Source of the DNA: Roseococcus sp.
GTDB taxonomy: Bacteria; Pseudomonadota; Alphaproteobacteria; Acetobacterales; Acetobacteraceae
Length of the DNA stretch: 64,000 nucleotides
Assembly: GCA_026414745.1 (NCBI GenBank)
Contig: JAOAIK010000038.1
Span: 31,250-95,249 of the forward strand
Reading direction: 5' to 3'
Every line of letters starts with the position of its first letter. Positions within the stretch are counted from its first letter, which is position 1. The notes beneath the pieces are model-generated. The model searched no databases. It saw only the letters and a program-made list of their open reading frames with translations, and had not been told where the DNA came from. Shown piece by piece: positions 53,328-61,818 of the stretch. The position numbers and the translations under genes were made by a program.

Positions 53328-54032
53328 TCAGTGGATCTCGTCGGATTTCGCCAGAGCCTCGCGCAGCTTGCCGATGTCGAAGTCCGGCCGCTTCGCCATC
53401 TCGAGGATCACCGCCTCCTTGCGGCTGAGCAGGTCAATCGCGGCGGGGATGGCCTTCACCGCCTCGGCCGGGATCACCACCGCGCCGTGGCGGTCGGCAT
53501 GCACCACCTCGTCGTGATGCACCAGCATCCCGTGCACGCTGACCGGGCGGCCCCAGTCCACGATGTGCACATAGGCGTGGGAGGGGTTGACGATGCCGAG
53601 AAGCTGGAAGCCCGGCGCCACCATGTCGAGGTCGCGGATCGAGCCGTTGGTGACGCAGCCCAGCGCCTTCAGCCCCTTGTGGACCGTGGTGTTCACCTCG
53701 CCCCAGAAGGCGCCGGTGCCGGGCACGTCGTCCAGATCCTGCAGCACGACGACGGTGGGCATGTCGCTGTTCGCCACATACTCGTACCAGCCGATGCGCG
53801 CCGCGCGGTCGGCCTCCTTGGTCCGGCCCGAGGGGTGGGCGGCGCGGATGGTGCCCACGCGCGCGGGCCCGCAGATGGGCGGCATGGAAGGGTGGGCGCA
53901 GGTGAAGGGCCGCACGGTGAAGCCATGGCCGCGCCGCTGCGGCACGACGAGCTCCAGCGCGTTGCAGATGGTCGGCGTGTCCCAGGCGCAGAGCGCGTCG
54001 AGATCGGCCTGGGTGTATGGGCGTTGCACCAT
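53328..54032 (-). CDS. RraA-like / 4-hydroxy-4-methyl-2-oxoglutarate aldolase family protein
   Basis: 234-residue member of the RraA/HMG aldolase superfamily. Conserved: DTPTICNALELV near residue 18, GPARVGTIR near residue 55, and the metal/active loop GCVTNGSIRDLD near residue 126, followed by HADRHGAVVIPAEAV near residue 180. Aldolase-type members cleave 4-hydroxy-2-oxo acids to pyruvate; true RraA members inhibit RNase E. The GxxTNGxxRD core with Arg-Asp supports a metal-dependent aldolase/decarboxylase, but specificity is unknown. It is cotranscribed with the thioesterase and divergent from alkA. Confidence 0.85.
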   Translation of the reverse strand: MVQRPYTQADLDALCAWDTPTICNALELVVPQRRGHGFTVRPFTCAHPSMPPICGPARVGTIRAAHPSGRTKEADRAARIGWYEYVANSDMPTVVVLQDLDDVPGTGAFWGEVNTTVHKGLKALGCVTNGSIRDLDMVAPGFQLLGIVNPSHAYVHIVDWGRPVSVHGMLVHHDEVVHADRHGAVVIPAEAVKAIPAAIDLLSRKEAVILEMAKRPDFDIGKLREALAKSDEIH

Positions 54033-54115
54033 GCGTGGCGGTCCTCCTTCAGGCGCGCAGGGTGCGGCCCGGGGCGGGCCTGTGCAAGCCCCGCCGCGCC
54101 GCTAGAAGCGGAGGG

Positions 54116-54748
54116 ATGAGCGCCGACCTCTCCGCCGCGCGCGCCCTGCTTTTCGCGCGCGAGCCCCGCTTCGCCGCGATCGAGGAGCGCGCCGGCCCCC
54201 TGCCCTGGCGCACCCGCCCGCGCGGCTTCCCGGGCCTCCTGCGCACCCTCTGCGGGCAGCAGATCAGCAACCAGGCGGCGGGGGCGATCTGGCGGCGGCT
54301 CTCGGCCCTGCCCGGGGCGCTGACGCCCGAGGGGCTGCTCGCGCTGGACGATGCGGCGCTGTGCGGCACGGCCGGCCTGTCGCGCCCCAAGGCGCTGCAC
54401 GCGCGCGCCCTCGCGCGCGCCTGCCTCGAGGGGGTGCTCGACCTCGAGGCCCTCTCCGGCGCGGATGACGAGGCGGCGGTGGCGATGCTCTGCCGGGTGC
54501 GCGGCATCGGGCCCTGGACGGCCGAGGTGCATCTGCTCTTCGCCGAGCAGCGGCCGGACATCTTCCCCGCCGGCGACATCGCGCTCGCCAATGCCGCGCG
54601 GCACCTCCTCAGCCTCGACGCCCGCCCCGCCCCGCGCGCGCTGGCGGCCATGGCCGAGGCGTGGTCGCCCGCGCGTTCGCTCGCCGCACGACTGCTCTGG
54701 CACCACTGGCGGCACGTCACCGGCCGCCCTCTCGTCGAGGATCCCTGA
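54116..54748 (+). CDS. AlkA-like DNA-3-methyladenine glycosylase (HhH-GPD)
   Basis: 210-residue base-excision repair glycosylase. The helix-hairpin-helix is CRVRGIGPWTAEVHLLF near residues 126-142, and the catalytic Asp is D154 in FPAGDIALANAA. LCGQQISNQAA near residue 46 is the typical N-terminal HhH-GPD motif. It lacks the N-terminal domain of E. coli AlkA, as in many alphaproteobacterial copies. Start ATG at 54116. Its stop overlaps the aminotransferase ATG (TGATG), an odd pairing of a repair enzyme with metabolism. Confidence 0.91.
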   Translation: MSADLSAARALLFAREPRFAAIEERAGPLPWRTRPRGFPGLLRTLCGQQISNQAAGAIWRRLSALPGALTPEGLLALDDAALCGTAGLSRPKALHARALARACLEGVLDLEALSGADDEAAVAMLCRVRGIGPWTAEVHLLFAEQRPDIFPAGDIALANAARHLLSLDARPAPRALAAMAEAWSPARSLAARLLWHHWRHVTGRPLVEDP

Positions 54749-55902
54749 TGCGCTTCGCCCCCACCATCCTCGCCACACCCGCGCCGCCGATCCCCGCCGC
54801 GCGCGCCTGGGCCGCGCGCTATGACGGGCGGCACGGTCCGGCGCTCGATCTCACCCAGGCCGTGCCCGGCTATCCGCCGCATCCCGCGCTGCTGGCGCGG
54901 CTGGCCGAGGCGGCGGGCGACCCCGCCCTGGCCGGATACGGCCCCATCGCGGGAGAGCCGGAGCTGCGCGAGGCGCTGGCGGCGGACCTGATGCGCGGCT
55001 ACGGCGGCGCCATCGGCGCCGGCGAGGTCGCCATCACCGCCGGCTGCAACCTCGGCTTCGCCATGGTGACCAAGGTGATCGCCGCGCCCGGCGACAACCT
55101 CCTCATCCCCACGCCCTGGTATTTCAACCACGCCATGGCGCTGACCATGGCGGGCGTCGAGCCGCGCCCCCTGCCCTGCCGCGCCGAGGACGGCTTCATC
55201 CCCGACCCGGGGCGTGCGGCGGCGCTGGTCGATGCGCGCACCCGCGCCATCCTGCTGGTCACGCCGAACAACCCCACCGGCGCCATCTATCCGCCCGAGG
55301 TGATCGACGCCTTCGCCCGCCTCGCGCGGCAACGCGGCCTCTGGCTGATCCTGGACGAGACCTATCGCGACTTCCTTCCCGAGGCGGCCGGCGCGCCGCA
55401 CGGCCTCTTCGCCGACGGAGAGGCGTGGCCCGACCATCTGGTCCATCTCTACAGCTTCTCGAAGGCCTATTGCGTGCCGGGCCACCGGCTGGGCGCGGTG
55501 GTGGCGGGCGAGGCCTTCCAGGCAGAGCTCGCCAAAGCCCTCGACACGCTGCAGATCTGCCCCGCCCGCCCGGCCCAGCGCGTGCTGGCCTGGGCCATCG
55601 AGGCGCTGCGCGAGTGGCGGGCGGGCAACCGCGCCATCATGGACGGCCGCGCCGCCGCTTGCCGCGCCGCGCTCGCGGACCAGCGGCTGGACGCGATGGG
55701 CGCCTATTTCGCCTATCTGCGCCTGCCCGAGGAGGCGCCCGACGCGCTCGCCGCCGCCGAGCGCCTGGCCGCCGAACAGGGCGTGATGACGCTGCCCGGC
55801 CCCTTCTTCGGCCCGGGGCAGGAGCGGCACCTGCGCCTCGCCTTCGCCAATGCGGAGGCGGCGCGGCTCGGCGAACTCGGCAGCCGGCTGCGGCTGGACT
55901 GA
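54748..55902 (+). CDS. PLP-dependent class I/II aminotransferase
   Basis: 384-residue fold-type I enzyme. The PLP-binding Lys is K239 in YSFSKAYCVPGHRLG; TPNNPTGAIYPP near residue 170 and ILDETYRDFLPE near residue 203 supply the other PLP contacts. The N-terminal LDLTQAVPGYPPHP replaces the more common FSxGxP and fits the aspartate/kynurenine/arginine:pyruvate subgroups. The amino donor is unknown. Translation is coupled to the AlkA-like gene; its stop lies 5 bases from that of the convergent Bug gene. Confidence 0.91.
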   Translation: MRFAPTILATPAPPIPAARAWAARYDGRHGPALDLTQAVPGYPPHPALLARLAEAAGDPALAGYGPIAGEPELREALAADLMRGYGGAIGAGEVAITAGCNLGFAMVTKVIAAPGDNLLIPTPWYFNHAMALTMAGVEPRPLPCRAEDGFIPDPGRAAALVDARTRAILLVTPNNPTGAIYPPEVIDAFARLARQRGLWLILDETYRDFLPEAAGAPHGLFADGEAWPDHLVHLYSFSKAYCVPGHRLGAVVAGEAFQAELAKALDTLQICPARPAQRVLAWAIEALREWRAGNRAIMDGRAAACRAALADQRLDAMGAYFAYLRLPEEAPDALAAAERLAAEQGVMTLPGPFFGPGQERHLRLAFANAEAARLGELGSRLRLD

Positions 55903-55907
55903 TCAGC

Positions 55908-56873
55908 TCACTCCGGCTGGAAATTGGCCAGCCGCAGCAGCTCCTGGCTGCGCTCGAAGTCGCGGCGGATGAACTGGGCGAACTGAGCCGCGCCTTCGAA
56001 CAGCGCCTCGATGCCGAGCGAGGTGGTGCGCTCCGTCACCTCCGGTTCGGCCATGATGGCGCGCAGCGCCTCGCCCATGCGGGCCTTGACCTCCTCGGGC
56101 GTCTGGCGCGGCCCCCAGTAGCCCCACCAGGAGTGCAGATCCACCGACGGCATGCCCGCTTCCGCCGTGGTCGGCACATCAGGGGTGGCCGGGCTGCGGC
56201 GCGCGGCGGTGATGGCCAACGCCTTGACCCGCCCCGCCCGGACCGGCGGCACCGTCGCGAGCATCGGATCGAACATGAGCTGGATGCGGTCGGTGAACAG
56301 GTCGGCCAGCGCGGGCGATGTGCCGCGGTAGGAGACGATCGGCAGCTCCACGCCAAGCACGCGGATGAACTCGATGGTGGCGAGATGCCCCGCCGCGCCA
56401 AGGGCCGAGGTGGCGAAGGACCAGTCGCGCGGGTTGGCGCGGATGGCCGCCACCACCTCCTGCAGGGTGGTCTGCGGCCGCTGCGGCGCCATGATGAGCA
56501 GCAGCGGCCCCTGCCCGACGCGCGCGATCGGGTCGAGATCGGTGATCGGGTCATAGCCCGGGTTGCGCATGACGAGGCGCGCGAGCGTCTGCACGCTGGC
56601 CGAGAAGCAGAGGGTGTGCCCGTCGGCCGGCGCCTGCGCCACCGCGATGCCGCCCACCGCGCCGTTGCCGCCCGCGCGGTTCTCCACCACGAAGGGCTGG
56701 CCCAGCCTGTCCTGCAGCTTCTGCGCCGTCAGCCGCGCCATGGTGTCCACCGACCCGCCCGGCGCGAAGGGCACGATCACGCGCACGCCGCGGGTCGGCC
56801 AGCCGCCCTGCGCCAGCGCCGGCGCCGCGAGGCCGAACGCGGCCCCGGCGGCGATCAACTCCCGCCTCTTCAT
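55908..56873 (-). CDS. Bug/TctC-family solute-binding protein
   Basis: 321-residue periplasmic binder. Signal peptide: RRELIAAGAAFGLAAPALA with an Arg-Arg, cleavage near residue 22. The mature opening is WPTRGVRVIVPFAPGGSVDTMAR and the second loop VVENRAGGNGAVGG. It lies 68 bases downstream of the D-hydantoinase on the same strand, so it may capture a hydantoin, ureide or related carboxylate; this is inference from context. No tctA/B partner adjoins it. Confidence 0.91.
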   Translation of the reverse strand: MKRRELIAAGAAFGLAAPALAQGGWPTRGVRVIVPFAPGGSVDTMARLTAQKLQDRLGQPFVVENRAGGNGAVGGIAVAQAPADGHTLCFSASVQTLARLVMRNPGYDPITDLDPIARVGQGPLLLIMAPQRPQTTLQEVVAAIRANPRDWSFATSALGAAGHLATIEFIRVLGVELPIVSYRGTSPALADLFTDRIQLMFDPMLATVPPVRAGRVKALAITAARRSPATPDVPTTAEAGMPSVDLHSWWGYWGPRQTPEEVKARMGEALRAIMAEPEVTERTTSLGIEALFEGAAQFAQFIRRDFERSQELLRLANFQPE

Positions 56874-56941
56874 CTCCCGAGACTCCCTGTCCGTTTCGTG
56901 ACAGCTAAGCGAAGCTGCGACCCCGCGTCCACCGCCGCGAA

Positions 56942-58381
56942 TCAGCCCGCCGGGCCGAAGCCGTCGGGCAGCACGCCGCGCGGCGCGATCAGGGGATAGG
57001 GCGCGCGCGGCAGGAAGCGGCCAGTGCCGGGGGCGGCCGTCACCTCGTCGTCGCGCATCACCTCCTCGCCGCGGCGGAGCACGCGCACGGGCCAGCCGGT
57101 CACCGCCATGCCCTCATAGGGGGTGTAGTCGATGGCGTGCTGCATCAGGGCGTTGGTCAGCACCCGCTCGCGCGCGGGATCCCACAGCGCGATGTCGGCG
57201 TCCGCGCCGATATGGATGCCGCCTTTGCGCGGCCAGAGCCCCATCAGCCGCGCGGGGTTGGCGCAGGCGAGGCGCACGAACTGCTCCGGCGTCAGCCGGC
57301 CCTTGCCCACCCCCTCGCTGAACAAAAGCGGCAGCCGGGCGGCGAGCCCGGGGATGCCGTTGGGCACCAGATCGAAACGTTCGGTCCCGTTCTGGCGCTT
57401 GCCCCGCGGCCCCTCGTAGCTGAAGGCGCAGTGATCGCTGCTCACCACGTCCAGCACGCCGCGGCGGATCATCTCCCACACGCGCGCGTGCTCGGCGGCG
57501 TCGCGCGGGGCGGGGCTGCACATGAACTTCGCGCCCTCGAAGCCCGGGCGCGCCATGTCGGCGGCGGTGAGAACGAGGTATTGCGGGCAGGTCTCGCCCC
57601 AGACCTTGAGGCCGCGCGCCTGGGCGCGGGCGATCTCCTCGGCCGCCTCGGCGCAGCTCACGTGGAAGATCTGGATGGGCTGGTCCACCAGCTCGGCGAG
57701 CGCGATGGCGCGGTGCGTCGCCTCGCGCTCCACCACCGGCGGGCGGGCCCAGGCGTGATACATGGGCGCGGTGCGTCCGGCCTTGAGCAGCGCTGCGATG
57801 CGCCAGGTGATGGCGTCGTGGTTCTCGCAATGGACGGTGACGAGGCACCGGTGGCGGCGCGCGGCGGCCAGCACGCGCAGGTATTCGGCGTCGCTCACAT
57901 GCAGCGGCTCGTAGGTAAGGAACACCTTGAGCGAGCGGATGCCCTTCGCCACCACCTGCGGCAGCTCCTCCTCGATCACCCGATCCGTGGGGTCGGTGAT
58001 GATCTGGTGGAAGCTGTGGTCGAGCATGGCGTGGCGGGCGCGCGCCTGGTAGTCGGCGAGGCGCTCCAGCAGCCCGCCGCCCTTCCACTGCGGCACGAAG
58101 CAGACCACCGAGGTGGTGCCGCCGGCGAAGGCCGAGCGCGAGGCGGTGACGAAGCTCTCCTCGTTCGCGCCGCCGCCGGGCTGGGGCTCCTCGATGTGGC
58201 AGTGGCTGTCCACCCCGCCGGGCATGACCCACAGACCGTCCGCTTCGATGACGCGCGCGGCATCGCGAATGGATTCCGCCAGCGCCACCACCCGCCCGCC
58301 GGCGATGCCGACATCGGCGCGCTGCATGCCCTCGGCCGTCACCACCACGCCGCCGCGGATCGCAAGCTCGACTTCGCTCAT
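56942..58381 (-). CDS. D-hydantoinase / dihydropyrimidinase family amidohydrolase
   Basis: 479-residue cyclic amide hydrolase that opens 5-substituted hydantoins or dihydropyrimidines to N-carbamoyl amino acids. The ATG at 58381 starts MSEVELAIRGG; a longer frame would add 17 arginine-rich residues. Metal ligands: H-x-H in DSHCHIEEP near residue 60, the carbamylated Lys in SLKVFLTYEPLHVSD near residue 150, His in VTVHCENHDAI near residue 183, His in IFHVSCAEAAEE near residue 238 and Asp in SSDHCAFSYEG near residue 316. It is a member of the dihydropyrimidinase group rather than allantoinase. An N-carbamoyl-D-amino acid hydrolase, the next enzyme of the pathway, is encoded at 62902. Confidence 0.9.
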   Translation of the reverse strand: MSEVELAIRGGVVVTAEGMQRADVGIAGGRVVALAESIRDAARVIEADGLWVMPGGVDSHCHIEEPQPGGGANEESFVTASRSAFAGGTTSVVCFVPQWKGGGLLERLADYQARARHAMLDHSFHQIITDPTDRVIEEELPQVVAKGIRSLKVFLTYEPLHVSDAEYLRVLAAARRHRCLVTVHCENHDAITWRIAALLKAGRTAPMYHAWARPPVVEREATHRAIALAELVDQPIQIFHVSCAEAAEEIARAQARGLKVWGETCPQYLVLTAADMARPGFEGAKFMCSPAPRDAAEHARVWEMIRRGVLDVVSSDHCAFSYEGPRGKRQNGTERFDLVPNGIPGLAARLPLLFSEGVGKGRLTPEQFVRLACANPARLMGLWPRKGGIHIGADADIALWDPARERVLTNALMQHAIDYTPYEGMAVTGWPVRVLRRGEEVMRDDEVTAAPGTGRFLPRAPYPLIAPRGVLPDGFGPAG

Positions 58382-58418
58382 CGGAGATTCCTTCCTCGCT
58401 GCGCGGGAGCATCCCCGC

Positions 58419-58432
58419 TTGATCGGGCGCAA
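58419..58432 (+). promoter_or_regulatory. FNR/FixK-like half-symmetric site upstream of hemN
   Basis: TTGAT-CGGG-CGCAA resembles the FNR/FixK box TTGAT-N4-ATCAA: the left half is perfect and the right half matches three of five positions. It lies 35 bases upstream of the hemN ATG. In many alphaproteobacteria hemN is under FNR/FixK control. A single weak match may be chance. Confidence 0.3.
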
Positions 58433-58467
58433 GGCAAGCGGGCCGCGCGGCGCGGCAGCTTTCTCTC

Positions 58468-59799
58468 ATGCGGACCCTGGACCTGTCGGCCTATGCGCGG
58501 GCCAACCTGCCGCGCTACACGAGCTATCCCACCGCGCCGCATTTCGGCCCGCTGGAGGAGAATACCTGGCGCGGCTGGCTCGCGCGGATGAAGCCGGCCG
58601 AGCGGCTCTCGCTCTACGTCCACATCCCCTTCTGCCACGAGCTGTGCTGGTATTGCGGCTGCCACACCGCGGTCACCCGCAGCGAGGAGCGCATCGCGCG
58701 CTACGCCGAGGCGCTGCACCGCGAGGCGCGGATGCTCGCCCTCGCCCTGCCGGCGGATGGGATCGTGCAGCACCTGCATCTCGGCGGCGGCACGCCGAGC
58801 GCGCTGGGCGCGGCGCGGCTCGGCGCGCTGATGGGGCGGCTGCGCGCCCTCTTCCCCTTCGCTCGCCACGCGGAGCTCTGCGTCGAGCTCGATCCGCGCA
58901 CGCTGACGGAGGATGTGGTGGCGGTGCTGGCGCGCGAGGGCTTCGCGCGCGCCTCGCTGGGCCTGCAGGACGCGAACCCGGAGGTGCAGGCGCGCATGGG
59001 CCGGGTGCAGCCGGAGCCGGTGGTGCGCGAGGCGGTGCGCCGCCTGCGCGAGGCCGGGATCGCGGGGCTCAACCTCGACATGATGTATGGCCTGCCCGGC
59101 CAGGACGAGGCGCATGTGCGCGCCACGGCCGCCCTCGCCGCCGACCTCGGCGCCGATCGCGTGGCCGTGTTCGGCTACGCCCATGTGCCCTGGATGAAGC
59201 CCGTGCAGAAGGCGATCGAGACCGCCGCCCTGCCGGGGCCGGAGGAGCGCCTCGCCCAGGCCGCCGCGGCGGGCGAGGTGCTGCGCGCGGCGGGCTATCT
59301 GCCCATCGGCCTCGACCATTTCGCGCGGCCGGAGGATTCCATGGCCCGCGCCGCCGCCGCCGGCCGGCTCCGGCGCAACTTCCAGGGCTATACCACGGAC
59401 GACGCGCCCATGCTGCTCGGCCTCGGCGCCTCGGCCATCAGCGCCACGCCGCAGGGCTACGCGCAGAACATCGCCGAGGAGCGCGGCTATATCGCGGCCG
59501 TGGAGGCCGGCAGGCTTCCGGTGGCCCGCGGCATCGCGCTCACCGCCGAGGACGCGATCCGCCGCGAGGCCATCGAGCGCGTGATGTGCGACCTCGCCCT
59601 CGATCTCGACACGCTGCCCGCCGCGGCCCTGGCCACCGCCCTGCCCGGGCTGCAGGCGCTGGAGCGCGACGGGCTGCTGCGCATCGCGGGCGCCTGGCTC
59701 ACCGTGCCCGACGAGGCGCGCCCCTTCCTGCGCCATGTCGCCGCCTGCTTCGACGCGCGGCTCGGCGCCGGCACGGGCCGGCACAGCGCCGCCGTGTAG
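58468..59799 (+). CDS. hemN: Oxygen-independent coproporphyrinogen III oxidase
   Basis: Radical-SAM enzyme that decarboxylates coproporphyrinogen III to protoporphyrinogen IX without oxygen. 443 residues. The 4Fe-4S site is C56, C60, C63 (HIPFCHELCWYCGC) with a further Cys at 65 as in E. coli HemN; LHLGGGTPSAL near residue 107 and ASLGLQDANPEVQ near residue 168 are family motifs; HFARPEDSMARA and LRRNFQGYTTD near residues 286-315 distinguish true HemN from HemW. The 3' end is 3 bases from the convergent MBL gene's stop. Confidence 0.95.
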   Translation: MRTLDLSAYARANLPRYTSYPTAPHFGPLEENTWRGWLARMKPAERLSLYVHIPFCHELCWYCGCHTAVTRSEERIARYAEALHREARMLALALPADGIVQHLHLGGGTPSALGAARLGALMGRLRALFPFARHAELCVELDPRTLTEDVVAVLAREGFARASLGLQDANPEVQARMGRVQPEPVVREAVRRLREAGIAGLNLDMMYGLPGQDEAHVRATAALAADLGADRVAVFGYAHVPWMKPVQKAIETAALPGPEERLAQAAAAGEVLRAAGYLPIGLDHFARPEDSMARAAAAGRLRRNFQGYTTDDAPMLLGLGASAISATPQGYAQNIAEERGYIAAVEAGRLPVARGIALTAEDAIRREAIERVMCDLALDLDTLPAAALATALPGLQALERDGLLRIAGAWLTVPDEARPFLRHVAACFDARLGAGTGRHSAAV

Positions 59800-59802
59800 C
59801 GT

Positions 59803-60441
59803 TCAACGCGGCAGGAAGGGGTTGCTGCGCCGCTCCGTCCCGAAATCCGAGCCCGGGCCATGGCCGCAGACGAAGGCGATGTCGTCACCGAGCGGCAGAA
59901 GCTTCGTCACGATGGCGTCGATCAGCGCGTCATGGTCGCCATAGGGGAAATCCGTCCTCCCGATCGAGCCGCGGAACAGCACGTCGCCGACGAAGGCGAG
60001 GCGCAGCGCGGTGCTGACGAAGACCACGCTGCCCGGCGAATGGCCGGGGCAGTGCAGCACCTGGAAGGGCGCGCCGGCGATGCTCACCTCCTCGCCCTCC
60101 TCGAGCCAGCGGTCCGGGGCGAGGTTGCGCGCGCCCTGCAGGCCATAGGCCGCGGCCTGGCGCTCCAGGTTCGCGAGCAGCATGGCATCGGCGCGGTGCG
60201 GGCCGATGACGGGCGCGCCGGTGCGCGCGCGCAGCTCCTCCCCCCCGCCCGCATGGTCCATGTGGCCGTGGGTGAGCAGGATCTGCTCCACCGTCAGCCC
60301 CTGCGCCTCGGCCGCGGCCAGGATGCGGTCCACCTCGCCGCCCGGGTCGATCACGGTGGCGCGCCTCGTCGCGTCATCCCAGACGAGGCTGCAGTTCTGC
60401 TGGAACTCGGTGACGGGGATGATGGCGGCCTTCAGGGCCAT
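59803..60441 (-). CDS. Small MBL-fold hydrolase, YcbL/glyoxalase II-like
   Basis: 212-residue metallo-beta-lactamase-fold enzyme. Metal ligands H58, H60, D62, H63 (THGHMDHAGG), then HCPGHSPGS and FVGDVLFRGSIGRTDFPYGD; the final metal His is in VCGHGPGSDFGTERRSNPFL. This pattern matches YcbL/type II glyoxalase-like proteins that hydrolyse thioester-type substrates. It may be the last gene after the histidine kinase (33-base gap). Confidence 0.9.
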   Translation of the reverse strand: MALKAAIIPVTEFQQNCSLVWDDATRRATVIDPGGEVDRILAAAEAQGLTVEQILLTHGHMDHAGGGEELRARTGAPVIGPHRADAMLLANLERQAAAYGLQGARNLAPDRWLEEGEEVSIAGAPFQVLHCPGHSPGSVVFVSTALRLAFVGDVLFRGSIGRTDFPYGDHDALIDAIVTKLLPLGDDIAFVCGHGPGSDFGTERRSNPFLPR

Positions 60442-60474
60442 GGCGTCGGTCCTCGCTGCGCGGCCTTCGCATTA

Positions 60475-61818
60475 TCATCCGGGCAGCGACACCACCACCC
60501 TGAGCCCGCCGCCCTCACGGTTGTGCAGGCTCACCTCGCCGCCATGGGCGCGCAGGATGCTGCGCGCGATGGTCAGGCCGAGTCCGGTGCCGCCGGTCTC
60601 GCGGTTGCGGCTGGCCTCGATGCGACGGAAGGGCTGGAACACCTCCTCCAGCGCGGCCTCGGGGATGCCGGGGCCGTCATCCTCGATGGCGATCACCGCG
60701 CCCGCCCCGCGCGGCTCCAGCGCGAGCCGCGCCGCACCGCCGTATTTCAGCGCATTGGCCACGAGGTTGCCGAGCGCGCGCTTCATCGCGAGCGGGCGCA
60801 GCGAGACGGTGAGGTGCTCGGGGCCGCTGTAGGCGATGCGATCGGCGAGTTCGGGCTGCGCGTCGGCGGCCTCGTCGAGCACGGTGCGCGCGAGTGCGGC
60901 GAGGTCCACCGGGGCGGCGGGCTCGGCGGCCGCATCGTCGCGCGCGAAGGCGAGGGTGGCGGCGATCATCGCCTCCATCTCGTCGAGATCGGCGAGCATG
61001 CGGCGCTGCTGCTCCTCGTCCTCCATCAGCTCGGCGCGCAGGCGCAGGCGCGTGATGGGCGTGCGCAGGTCATGGCCGATGGCGGCGAGCATCTGCGTGC
61101 GGTCGGCGACGAAGCGGCGGATGTTGGTCGCCATGCCGTTGAAGGCGGCCGCCGCCTGCGCCACCTCGCGCGGGCCGGTCTCGGGCAGGGCGGGGGCGTT
61201 CACGTCGCGCCCAAGGCGCTCCGCCGCGGCCGCGAGGTCGCGCACCGGGCGCGTCAGCCGGCGCACCGCCCAGAGGATGAGCAGCGCCGCGGCGACCGAC
61301 ATCGCCGCGAAGGCGGCGAGGAAGCGGTCCGAATGCCAGGGGCGGGGCGCGGGCAGGCGCAGCCGCATGTTGAGCCAGCCGCCCTCGGCGAAGCGCAGCG
61401 ACAGCGCCACCTCCGACGGCCCCCCCGCCGCCGAGAGGCTCTCCACCGGCCGCAGCCGGCGCGGGCCCGGCGGAGGCGGCGGCTCGAGGCGGAACAGCCG
61501 GCGCAGATGCGGCGGCACGGGCGGCATCTCGGGCCGCACCCAGGGCTCGCGGTCGACGCTCGCGAGAAGGTTGGAGGGAAGCTCCGCCTCGGCCAGCACG
61601 GCGGCGCGCCGCTCGGGCGGCTGGGTGACCAGGGCGCGCCATAGTGCGGCGGCGCGGAAGGAGAGATCGCGCGCCTCGGCGGCGCGCTGCAGCTCCAGCC
61701 GGTCGAAGGCGTGGATGGTGAGGCCGAGACCCTGCACCGCCATCAGCCCGAGGATGAGCACGAAGGCCGTGCGCCCCGCGAGGCTCGAGGGCCAGAGCCG
61801 CGCGAGCAGGCTGCTCAC
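60475..61818 (-). CDS. Sensor histidine kinase, EnvZ/RisS-like
   Basis: 447-residue inner-membrane kinase. The GTG at 61818 overlaps the response-regulator stop (GTGA). TM1 at residues about 14-32, a periplasmic domain to about residue 165 with a Pro-rich stretch, TM2 near residues 170-190, and HAMP (RRLTRPVRDLAAAAERLGRD). The phosphoacceptor His is near residue 247 (IGHDLRTPITRLRL). ATP-binding boxes: NLVANALKYGG (N), EDDGPGIP (G1), GGTGLGLTIA (G2). The signal is unknown. Confidence 0.93.
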   Translation of the reverse strand: MSSLLARLWPSSLAGRTAFVLILGLMAVQGLGLTIHAFDRLELQRAAEARDLSFRAAALWRALVTQPPERRAAVLAEAELPSNLLASVDREPWVRPEMPPVPPHLRRLFRLEPPPPPGPRRLRPVESLSAAGGPSEVALSLRFAEGGWLNMRLRLPAPRPWHSDRFLAAFAAMSVAAALLILWAVRRLTRPVRDLAAAAERLGRDVNAPALPETGPREVAQAAAAFNGMATNIRRFVADRTQMLAAIGHDLRTPITRLRLRAELMEDEEQQRRMLADLDEMEAMIAATLAFARDDAAAEPAAPVDLAALARTVLDEAADAQPELADRIAYSGPEHLTVSLRPLAMKRALGNLVANALKYGGAARLALEPRGAGAVIAIEDDGPGIPEAALEEVFQPFRRIEASRNRETGGTGLGLTIARSILRAHGGEVSLHNREGGGLRVVVSLPG

